Below are positions 55,148 through 64,000 of a stretch of 64,000 nucleotides of DNA, one piece after another; positions within the stretch are counted from its first letter, which is position 1; each line of letters begins with the position of its first letter. This stretch comes from Xanthostigma xanthostigma. Its lineage: Eukaryota; Arthropoda; Insecta; Raphidioptera; Raphidiidae. The position numbers were made by a program, and so were the translations under genes. The DNA lies in assembly GCA_963575645.1 (NCBI GenBank), contig OY754472.1, positions 28,149,401-28,213,400 of the forward strand, given 5' to 3'. Below the pieces are notes generated by a model. That model did no database searches, had not been told where the DNA came from, and saw nothing but the letters and a program-made list of their open reading frames with translations.

Positions 55148-58100
55148 TTATGTTGTAATAATGAATTAGTTATTCAAATCGTTAACTCAGAAGGCGTTGC
55201 ATTTTACAAAATACTAATGTCAAAAGACTGACTAATATTTGAAATGACATTCGTTTTTGAACAAACGCAATCTTTTTATCTTAAGACAGAACATACGCTA
55301 TCTTTAAATTTCCATAATAGTCCAGTGCATTTAGAAATATTTTATAAGTGTGACCCAAAAATTTCAGATACATTTTTTCTTTTGTTGCTTATTCGAAAGG
55401 GTCTTAGATGGAGACCTTATCCCTGAATTTGCGCATTCCCCAAATTGCCCCTTCCGCCGCCATCTTGGATTCTGTTTTTTATTTTCAATTGCTCATATCT
55501 CGCATTCTAATAATCCCACAGCAATCATTCTAGGGTCGTTGGACTCGTCAGGATTTACTCTTTAATTGAATGTCTATCAAGTAAAACTCTCCAATGTACT
55601 GGAAAAAAGTTATTAGCGTCCAAAGTTAAAGATGTTTGTTAAAAGTTCTTGCGCCCGGTTTTTCCGCGCGCAGCTCTTTCCAGTGCATCTGAGACCCCCA
55701 CCGACAGTTTACTATATAAACTAGACTCAATTTCCAGTATTTCAAAAAAAAATCATCCCGATCAGTTGATTCCTCGCCCGCCAATCCACGCTCGAAGTAG
55801 CGCTGTTCATTATCGTGCAATTTTGAAGTCTCCAATACTCGCGTTTCGCGCTGCATTTCTCGCTTTTGTAACTAATATAATGCAAATTAATTAAGATCAA
55901 CGACATATTCGTTAAATCTGTGCTAAGAATACGCGTTTTACTTAATTTTTTATTTAAATTTATAACTCAGATCAATAGTGACGTTTGTGAGTCGGACCGA
56001 ACATGTAAATATTTTGAGCCGGAACGAAATTACCTACCCCCCCCCCGTTTTCGAGGATGCGGCATACGGTGGAAATATTGAAATTTCGTTTTGGGGTTAC
56101 GAAACCCCCCAAAACGGCTAAAAACCACTCCCAAACGGGGTTAAACGCGCATTACGTTATTCCTTTTCCGAAAAAAATATTTTTTCCCTGTTTTTGAGGA
56201 TGCTGAGCACGGCGGTGGTATTGAAAATTGCCGCCGACTCTCACCAACCCCTCCACCGGCCAAATCTCAACCCCGAAACGGGTGAATTTTTTTCATATCA
56301 CCAGCAAAATTGGGTTATCTCTCCGTTTCAGAGGATTCTGAGATTTGGGCGGTGGAGGGACTGGTGAGAGTCGGCGGCAATTTTCAACACCACCACCGTG
56401 CTCATTCTCGAAAGCGCAGAAATCACCTTATTCTGCCGGCGATATAAAAAATAACTCACACGTTTCGGGGGTGAGATTTGTCCGGTGGAGGGGTTGGTGA
56501 GAGTCGGTGGCAATTTTCAACACCACCATCGTGCTCAGCATCCTCAAACTCAGGGGAATTTTTTTTTCGGAAAGGGAATAAAGTAATGCGCGTTTAACCC
56601 CGTTTGGGGGGTGGCTTTTGGCCGTTTTGGGGGGTTACGTAACCCCAAAACGAAATATTAATATTTCCACCGTATGCCGCATCCTCGAAAACGTGAGGGG
56701 GGGTAGGTAATTTGTTCCGGCTCAAGATATTTACATGTTCGTCCGACTCCTACATGTCACTATTGATCTGAGTTATAAATTTAAATAAAAAATTAATGTA
56801 AAACGCGTATTCTTAGGACAGATTTAACGAATATGTCGTTGATCTTAATTAATTTGCGTTATTATAGTTACAAAAGTGAGAAATGCAACGCGAAAAGCGA
56901 GTATTAGAGACTTCAAAATAGCACGATAATGAACAGCGCTACTTCGAGCGTGGATTGGCGGGTGAGGAATCAACCGATCGGGATGATTTTTTTTTTGAAA
57001 TACTGGAAATTGAGTCTAGTTTAAATAGTACACTGTCGGTGGGGGTCTCAGATGCACTGGAAAGTGCTGCGCGCGGAAAAACCGGGCGCAAGAACTTTTA
57101 ACAAACATCTTTAACTTTGGACGCTAATAACTTTTTTCCAGTACATTGTAGAGTTTTACTTGATAGACATTTAATTAAAGAGTAAATTCTGACGAGTCCA
57201 ACGACCCTAGAACGATTGCTGTGGGATTATTAGAACGCGAGATATGAGCAATTGAAAATTAAAAACAGAATCGAAGATGGCGGCGGACGGAGCAATTTGA
57301 AGAATGCGCAAATTCAGGGTTAAGGTCTCCATTGAAGACCCTTTCGAATGAGCAACAAAAGAAAAAATGTATCTGAAATTTTTGGGTCAATTCCTAAATG
57401 CACCGGACTATAATACAAGTATGCAACAAACGAAGACAGACGATTCGTGTATGCTATGTATTAGACAAAATTGAATTTATACAGCTTGTTTTCTATATAA
57501 AGCTGTATAAAAAAAGTTTCGACGAATTCTATTATACAAAATCTATGTAAAATTTTCTCCTCTTTCGTTTAAGATGATCTGATTTAAATTGAGTGAATTA
57601 TAAGCAAAAAACTTAGTTTTCTTCTCTTTTGGGAGTTTTGGGAGGTTTTTAATTATTAGTGTATTTGCCATAAGGGACCAAAATTTCTCGACGTTTCATA
57701 GCCTCCTTAACTTTCGAAGGAGTTAATTAATTTTAACGAAATTTGGTCCACACGTTGGAATCCATCACCGCACGAAGCCTATTTAAAATGGTCCAATCGG
57801 GTCATTTTAAGGGTGGTATTTAGGGGTTGGAAAAAGTTTTCGGGCCCAAAAATACCGAAAAAATTCTCGGAATCGTTTCAAATTTGAAATTTAACTCTTT
57901 AGTAATTATTAAAATGTGCTGCTAAAATTTTAATAAAATTGCCCCGACAAGACCGGACTTACAAATTCTATGAAAACTCTAGTATACTGATATGAATTTA
58001 CATACTGAAGGGTGTATATAATTTGGTACAGATGTTGAATTGATATTAATATTGAAATTAAGTTAAAAATTTTGTTTTAAGGGGTGTATTAAGGGGTATT

Positions 58101-58380
58101 TTTTTATTTTGCCCAAAGTTAAGTTCATATAATAAAGCCACACTGCCTATAAAAGCAAATACACTATATTGTCGGCAGGGTTTGGCACTGCGACCCGAGT
58201 TTTTTTGTTGTTCTAGCGGCAATAGAAATACACTCAGTGAAAATTTCAACTCTACCAGCTACCTATTACGGTTCTTGAGATACAGCCCGCTGACAGACAG
58301 ATGGACGGACGGACGGACAGCGGAGGCTTAGTAATAGGGTTCCGTTGAGCACCCTTCGGGTACACAACCCTAAAAAAACA
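55148..58380 (+). mobile_element. Dispersed repeat family B, copy split by two insertions
   Basis: 55148-55310, 57414-57656 and about 58205-58380 together match 20150-20735 in order. The gaps are a 2.1-kb foldback and a ~550-bp insertion (57657-58200) with internal 'agtgtatttgc'/'gcaaatacact'. Confidence 0.75.
55312..57413. mobile_element. 2.1-kb foldback inserted in a family B repeat
   Basis: Ends 'ataatagtccagtgcattta' and its inverse near 57410. Arms of almost 1 kb meet at about 56360 and are close inverses throughout ('gcgcccggtttttccgcgcgc', 'gcagctctttccagtgcat', 'cttccgccgccatcttgga'). Near the centre 'ggtgagagtcggcggcaatt' appears in three places. Mirrored ORFs are arm translations. 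Confidence 0.85.
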
Positions 58381-58572
58381 ACTTTGAAAATAATGGACAC
58401 CCTAAATTGTACATTGTATATAGGCCAGTTCATCATAGAATATATTTAATTCATTGTTCATTTAAGCCACTTTCCCATGGTGCGCTTTTTAAATGGCGAG
58501 GTTTTGATTTTTAATTTAAAATCTATATTACCGAGTAAGGAAGGACCCCGCACAAACATTATGGGATTTCAT

Positions 58573-59010
58573 CAGTGGCGTAAATAACGCTCCCGCAGGC
58601 CCTGCGTTGCGGTGGGGGGGCGCGCCACAGCCAGGGGCGCCCTCAAGTCCCTTAATGAAAATGATAAACTTTCGAAAAAAAGACTGCCGTGTGTTTCGAG
58701 AAAATCAGGCAATAATAAAATATTAATATCACTTGCACAATGTTATTGTTACAAGTTAACATTTACAATAATAAATGAAAAATAATTTTATATAATATGA
58801 GCCGAAATAAAAATTGAAGTACAATACTTAATATTAATTTTCATTCTCTCTGAAGCCACTTTTGACCTCTTCGAAAGTCATTTCGTAGTCAAAGACATAC
58901 GAAATGAGTTTCGAAGAGTGCGCTTTCAGAAATCTGCGGGGGGGGGGCGCACATACCTACTTACTGCATGATCTGAGGCCTAGGGTGGCCTGACTGCAAA
59001 TCCGCCACTG
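58573..59010. mobile_element. hAT-like MITE, CAGTGGCG ends
   Basis: CAGTGGCGTAAATAACGC at left and 'gcaaatccgccactg' at right. The edges are G-rich ('ggtggggggg', 'ggggggggg'). No clear 8-bp duplication, so the boundaries are tentative. Confidence 0.55.
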
Positions 59011-59865
59011 CCATTTAGATGAATATATCTGCAAAAAGTTAATAGTAAAAAGCATTTTTAAAAACAAGCTTTTATTTAAATGCTCCAAAAAGAAGGAAAC
59101 TTTTAATTAAATCAAACTCAAACATTTATTACATAACAATTTATATGATATAAAAGCTTGTCACGTGATTTTCGTGTGTAAATTATTTTATTCAACTCAT
59201 GCGCGTTATTCATGTTTTATCATGCCTAAAAACCGAACCCTAAATAGCCATTTACCGACTGGTGGCAATTACTTGTCATAACTCAATGAAGATTCCTACT
59301 AGCTCGGCCATTGTGGAGTAATGAAAATAAACGTAACTATTTTCTGAGTCGTAACGAAATAGTAGGTAACAACAACTCCGTTGTTACCCATTGAGGCTAA
59401 AATTGAGAGGCCGAATGTTTTCGACATGGAGTTTATTCATAACCAGCTAACCTCAAACCAAAACATTGAATCGTGCTGTTTGGTGCTGTTAGTATTGACA
59501 GTTTTTTTTAATAAAGAAATAAATAGATATTTACAACATCTCATTATAATTAAAACATGAATAACGCGCAATTGTTGAATAAAATTATGGGCGCAACTTG
59601 TAGGCTAAGCCATGACCTGTCAGCGCGATGTTTTCAGCACGAGTCGTAGGTGCGCAGGCACGAGCGAAGCTGAAAACATCGCCCCTTTCTCAGCACCTAT
59701 CATACAGACTACATACATCATAAATTTACTCTATTGACAACTTTTATCGAAATCAGTTAATAAATTTAGTTAACTATAGGTAATAGCTGCTAGTTGGTCA
59801 TATTTTCCGAGGTTTAAGGGATAATTGCACATTTAAATAAAACATTTAATATACACTATATATAT
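59011..59865. other. Non-coding stretch, nothing delimited
   Basis: Short inverted words such as 'gcgcgatgttttcagc'/'gctgaaaacatcgc' near 59630-59680 suggest another small hairpin. No gene seen. Confidence 0.4.
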
Positions 59866-60209
59866 GTTACGGTAAATGTAAACTCTTGGGAAATGTACAC
59901 TTTTACCGTAAAATGTGCCGGATAATGTGTACATTAAATGTAGATATTGCAGTAAATGTACACATTTCCCGGCACATTTACGGTAAATGTGTACATTTCC
60001 CAAGAGTTTACATTTACCCAGTGGCGGATCCACGGGGGGGGGTTTTCGGGTCCAAACCCCCCCCTTCCAGAGAATCAAAAATTAAAATCTTACTGCGCGA
60101 TAAAAAAAAGCTTTTCATGTTTTTCATGAATTCTACGCAAAAGGAGTAAAAATGTTTCAAGACCCCCCCCTTGCCGTAATCCTGGATCCGCCACTGCATT
60201 TACCGTAAC
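59866..60209. mobile_element. Foldback with GTTACGGTAAATG ends and ATAT duplication
   Basis: GTTACGGTAAATGTAAACTC and 'ttgggaaatgtacac' mirrored at 59989-60018 plus 60197-60209, flanked by ATAT. A hAT MITE split its right terminus. The middle consists of several tandem inverted 'ggtaaatgt.acat' words. Confidence 0.8.
60019..60196. mobile_element. 178-bp hAT-type MITE with exact 8-bp TSD
   Basis: CAGTGGCGGATCCACG and 'ctggatccgccactg'; CATTTACC flanks both ends exactly (60011-60018, 60197-60204). Subterminal runs of G and C. Confidence 0.9.
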
Positions 60210-60349
60210 ATATACACTCTCACGAACCCATTTTTGAACTTAGACGTTGCGCGCTATCAACAAAACTGACGTAAAATCATCTTAGAAGAGCGTTATGTGA
60301 CCTAAACTCAAATTTATATAAAAAAAATCCTAGACAATTAAAACTGGAT

Positions 60350-60905
60350 AGATAAAATTGTCGACCAATTTTTCTCAGACCAATATATTAACAAAAAATA
60401 ATAAAATTACAAATCAATATGACACAAGATGACGTTTCGATCCGGATTTGGATCTTCTTCAGAAACAGGCGCGGTCGCAGCCTGAAATTTTAGAGGGAGT
60501 CACTCACTACACTAATAAAAAATAGGTATCTGGAATAAAATAAACATTATCTATTGCACAAACATTATTTGGCAAATTTTTGAGATTTTTCAATTTGACC
60601 TTAGATATTTGGGGGGGGGGTCATGTCCTCTGTGACCCCCCCCTTCGGACCGCGCCTGTTCAGAAATATCTAAAAAATATAAAAATTAATTAGTATTAAG
60701 TTATTTATCATCATAGAGATCACGAAAGATTGAAAGTTTGAATGATTAAAAAAAGTTATGAAAAATTAATTTTTAATAAATTTTTTTAATCATTCAAACT
60801 TTCAATCTTTTATATTTTATATTGATTTGTAATTTTATTATTTTTTGTCAATATAATTGCTCTGAGAAAAATTGGTCGACAATTTCATTTATTTGAAGAG
60901 TTCTA
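60350..60905. mobile_element. Inverted-repeat element carrying a hammerhead-like motif
   Basis: Arms 'ttgtcgaccaatttttctc' with 'caaaaaataataaaattac' mirror at about 60820-60885; the same arms form the short palindrome at 32395. Probably a Penelope-like terminal region. Confidence 0.6.
60431..60462 (-). ncRNA. Hammerhead-like ribozyme core 3
   Basis: On the minus strand: CTGAAGA, one extra A, stem II GATCC-AAATCC-GGATC, GAAAC, GTC. Stem II is fully paired yet unrelated in sequence to cores 1 and 2. Confidence 0.6.
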
Positions 60906-60925
60906 TTCAGACGTTAATCAAAGAT

Positions 60926-61354
60926 TTAAGAGTATTCGTCCCTGCAAATACCCCCTGCACCATTCATCTCAAATCTTTTACCCTCGCCTAAAAACGGTTC
61001 GCGCTCTCCCGACGCTATTTTTAAAGCTAGAGGGTTCTGGTAAACGCCAAATGAAAGACAAAGAATCAGACTACAGATCCTTCAGGCGAATTTTTTGAAA
61101 AAAAAATTCCTGAAAAAACTTACAACCTTTTGAAAAAAATAATAAGTTACGTAATATTTCACACGTAGGCGAAACTGTTTTTCAAAAAATTCGCCTGAAG
61201 GATCTGTAGTCTGATTCTTTGTCTTTCATTTGGCGTTTACCAGAACCCTCTAGCTTTAAAAATAGCGTCGGGAGAGCGCGAACCGTTTTTAGGCGAGGGG
61301 AAAAGATTTGAGATGTAGGGTGCAGGGGGTATTTGCAGGGAAGAATACTCTTAA
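60926..61354. mobile_element. TTAA-flanked foldback, GAGTATTC ends
   Basis: TTAA-GAGTATTCGTCCCTGC and GCAGGGAAGAATACTC-TTAA; ~170-bp arms include 'gcctaaaaacggttcgcgct' and 'gatccttcaggcgaatttt'. Confidence 0.8.
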
Positions 61355-62881
61355 GGAGTCAACTCCTTAAAAAAAAAAACTTTTCCCAGTACTAGTAATG
61401 AGAAACTAATTTAAACAAAATACAAAGATCCCGATTTAGTGAGTTTTACATAAATTTTCAATAAGTAAATGGCAACCATATATAAACTTAGGAGGCTTGT
61501 GTATAAGCATAGAGTTTTCACCGCACCACGCAGCAACACAGTGTATATGTTACCGGCCAAACCCGATTTCAGGACAAACTAGTTCAGCCTAGGCCAAACT
61601 AGTTTGGCCTAAGCTCGATAGGACAAACTAGTTTAGCCTAGGCCAAACTAGTCTGGCCTAAGCTCGATAGGACAAACCAGTTTAGCCTAGGCTAAACTAG
61701 TTTGTCCTATTATGAATATGTAATTCCAGGATAAACTGGTATAGCCTAGCTAGTTTGAACTAATTTCAAGGTATACTGGAAAATAATCACGATTTTTTAA
61801 AATAATAATAATCAAGTTTATTGTCATTCGTACAATAATTAAGGTACATGTTGACAGTCAAAGAATTATTTTATCTGGAGAAACAATTTTCTAAATTTCT
61901 TGATTCGAAAATTCTTGTTTCGAGTGGTAATTTATTAAAACATTGTAGGTATACCATAATTTGGTATGTATGTAGTCTTTATCGAATTTTTTGCGGGCAA
62001 ACAATAAGTCGGACGAAAAAAGTATAAGATATCTTTTGTATAGAAAAAAACGTCTTCTATAACGTGGTATTTTTTATTTCTTCCTATTTTTTTACATTTC
62101 AAAATATCAAAGAATTTTGAAAATCAAAATGATTTTCAATTTTTTTTTTATTTTGGGAAATCGATAGACGAATGAACTTTTTTTTATTTCAATCAGTACA
62201 CTTTAAACTACTTATAAAAAAAAATTCTGCCTGTTTGCGAATTTCTGGAGCTTTTTATCTCCACCGATTGGACTAATACTAATTTATCCTAGGACAAACT
62301 AGTTCAGCCTAGGCTAAACTAGTTTGTCCTATCGAGCTTAGGCCAGACTAGTTTGGCCTAGGCTAAACTAGTTTGTCCTATTGAGCTTAGGCCAAACTAG
62401 TTTGGCCTAGGCTGAACTAGTTTGTCCTGAAATCGGGTTTGGCCGGTAACATATATATTGTATGATCATTTTTAATAGGGTTCCGCACCCGAAGGGTGCT
62501 CAACGGGACCCTATTACTAAGCCTCCGCTGTCCGTCCGTCTGTCTGTATCTCAAGAGCCGTAATAGGTAGAGAGTTGAAATTATCACAGAATGTGTATTT
62601 CTATTGCCGCTAGAACAACAAATAATGAAAAACCCCCCAAAACTCCCAAAAGAGGAGCAAACTAAGTGTTTTGCTTATAATTCGCTCAATTTAAATCAGA
62701 TCGTTTCGTGACCTGTCTTAAACGAAAGAGGAGAAAATTTTACATAGATTTTGTATAACAGAATTCGCCGAAACACTTTCTATACAGCTTTATTCAGAAA
62801 ACAAGCTGTATAAATTCAATTTGGTCTAATACATAGCGTACACGACAAGAATCGGCTATCTTCGTCTGTTGCACACATATA
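61350..62881 (-). mobile_element. Dispersed repeat family B, inverted copy split by a foldback
   Basis: 61350-61548 mirrors 20750-20985; 62451-62880 mirrors 20290-20735. The GTTACC foldback lies between, and the distal end is cut at a TA by the next element. Confidence 0.75.
61549..62450. mobile_element. Foldback with arrays of GGCCAAACTAGTTTGGCC, ATAT duplication
   Basis: Ends GTTACCGGCCAAACCCGATT and inverse, flanked by ATAT on both sides. Each terminus carries about three tandem units built of GGACAAACTAGTTTAGCC, CTAGG and GGCCAAACTAGTTTGGCC, themselves palindromes. The ~500-bp centre is AT-rich and unique. Confidence 0.85.
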
Positions 62882-63303
62882 CAGGGTGTTCACGCGAGGA
62901 ACAAAGGCAAGTTTATTTCGGAAATGAAGACGCTTACAGAAACATGTTTCAGACAAAAGTTGTTAGGTTTGATCTGCTCTATAGCTGGAAAATATTTTCA
63001 ACTATACAGGTTGTCCTATTTAAGCGGGGCAGGCCAAAGTTATGTTTTCTTTAATGCAGCACCCTGTTTTTATTTGATTTTTGAATTCTGCACCTAATTG
63101 TAAATAGAAACTGTAAGGGAAACGTTGCTCGAAAAATTAGCAGTTTTTGAGTTATTCAAGTTTTTTTGAAATTTTTGACATATGCAGACCTTTACCTAAA
63201 ATTCGAGATAGCCCAAACGAAAAACTTTATCAAACTGATATTTTGGAGATCAATAGGTAATGAAAGAGAAAATTAATTTTTGTATTCAAAAAAATAATTT
63301 ACT
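62882..63303. mobile_element. Transposon fragment starting CAGGGTGTTCACG
   Basis: It begins right after a TA in the family B copy, as expected for Tc1/mariner-type insertion. The far end is not seen, because a second CAGGGTGTTCA terminus starts at about 63305. Confidence 0.45.
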
Positions 63304-64000
63304 ATACAGGGTGTTCAAAATATTGTACTTCTTTTATCTAACTTAAATCGCGTATAACTTGTGAAAGTTAAATACAACGGGGTGGTTTTTATGCCCGAAT
63401 TGCTTTCTTTAGGATATTTACTAACACTTATATAAAGGGTTCCCTAGACCTAAATTTGGTATTTTCGTGTTTATTGCGACTTGAATGCGATATTGCGAAA
63501 TTTCACCTTTTAAAAGAACTGTCGCAGTGTGCTGTGAAGTATTTTTACCTAAACAGTTGAAAATACTCATTTTAAAACTCATATCAACTAAACAAATGTA
63601 TTTATTTTACAAAAGTAATATTTAAAAAAATAATTATGAAATCAACATAACAGAATCAAAACTTAAAACAAGTGCTCGAATTGTCGGCCTTCATTTTGAA
63701 TACACAACTGTATTCTCTTTAATAAATTGTTTCTGACGTTCTGAAGCATCTCAGCTGTGATACTTGCGAACGCAATACGTATTCTTTGCTTCATGTCATA
63801 AAGTGTTGTAGGAGCTGTTGCATATACCAACTGCTTCACATAACCCCAAAGAAAAAAGTCCATAATGGTCAGATCTGGTGACCTAGGGGGCCAAGCAACC
63901 GGAGCACCTTTCAATCCAACGTTGCTGAAATATTGTCGGTAAGTAATTGCGTACTTGTCGATAGTAGTGTGGTGGTGCCCCGTCTTGTTGAAACCACATT
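63304..64000 (-). mobile_element. Mariner-like transposon, 3' part, cut by window end
   Basis: The terminus CAGGGTGTTCAAAATATTG after TA is followed, on the minus strand, by the end of a transposase gene. The other end lies beyond the window. Confidence 0.65.
63663..64000 (-). pseudogene. Mariner-like transposase, C-terminal part, frameshifted
   Basis: From the window edge the minus strand reads MWFQQDGAPPHYYRQVRNYL and then RWIE, with the second catalytic Asp in QQDGAPPH. After a frame change at about 63915-63920 it reads VAWPPRSPDLTIMDFFLWGY with the third Asp, and ends at 63663. The one-base shift makes this copy inactive unless it is a sequencing error. The N-terminal part is outside the window. 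Confidence 0.85.

Noticed and set aside
1..64000. CRISPR arrays, bacterial operons or prophage
   Set aside because: The window is eukaryotic: spliced gene, no ribosome-binding sites and no regularly spaced repeat-spacer arrays.

Overview
The window looks like an insect nuclear genome. It is AT-rich and intron-rich, with GT-AG splicing and a very high density of short DNA transposons, and the only host gene recognised is a typical metazoan one. The repeat style suggests a hemipteran (aphid-like) or similar insect, but the species is inference; nothing in the sequence proves it.

One host gene was found, on the + strand. It is a myotubularin-family phosphoinositide 3-phosphatase of the MTMR3/MTMR4 type, with 15 coding exons between 22253 and 50707. 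The exons splice in frame throughout (3714 coding bases, 1237 residues). The predicted protein has an N-terminal PH-GRAM domain, a phosphatase domain with an intact catalytic motif (HCSDGWDR, Cys441 and Arg447), a long acidic/Ser-rich linker, a short coiled-coil and a C-terminal FYVE zinc finger with all eight zinc ligands. A 5' non-coding exon probably lies upstream, because an acceptor AG sits 13 bases before the ATG.

The flanks (1-22,200 and 51,000-64,000) and most introns are mobile DNA. They hold hAT-type MITEs (several with visible 8-bp target duplications), TTAA-flanked MITEs, many long foldback elements (arms from about 40 bp to about 1 kb), and a 1-kb foldback family with 5-bp duplications. 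They also hold a foldback family with GTTAC termini and ATAT duplications, Harbinger-like remnants with a MADF fragment, Helitron-like ends and a tRNA-Lys-derived SINE. Three coding-element relics are recognisable: a Penelope-like reverse transcriptase, a non-LTR reverse transcriptase and a mariner-like transposase.

The most interesting non-gene signals are three short motifs with the hammerhead-ribozyme core (CTGANGA, stem II, GAAAC). Their stem II sequences differ but remain paired. The second strong signal is nested palindromes: foldback elements have inserted into other foldback elements, especially in the last intron of the MTMR gene and at 55-62 kb. If transcribed, these would give long double-stranded RNA hairpins.
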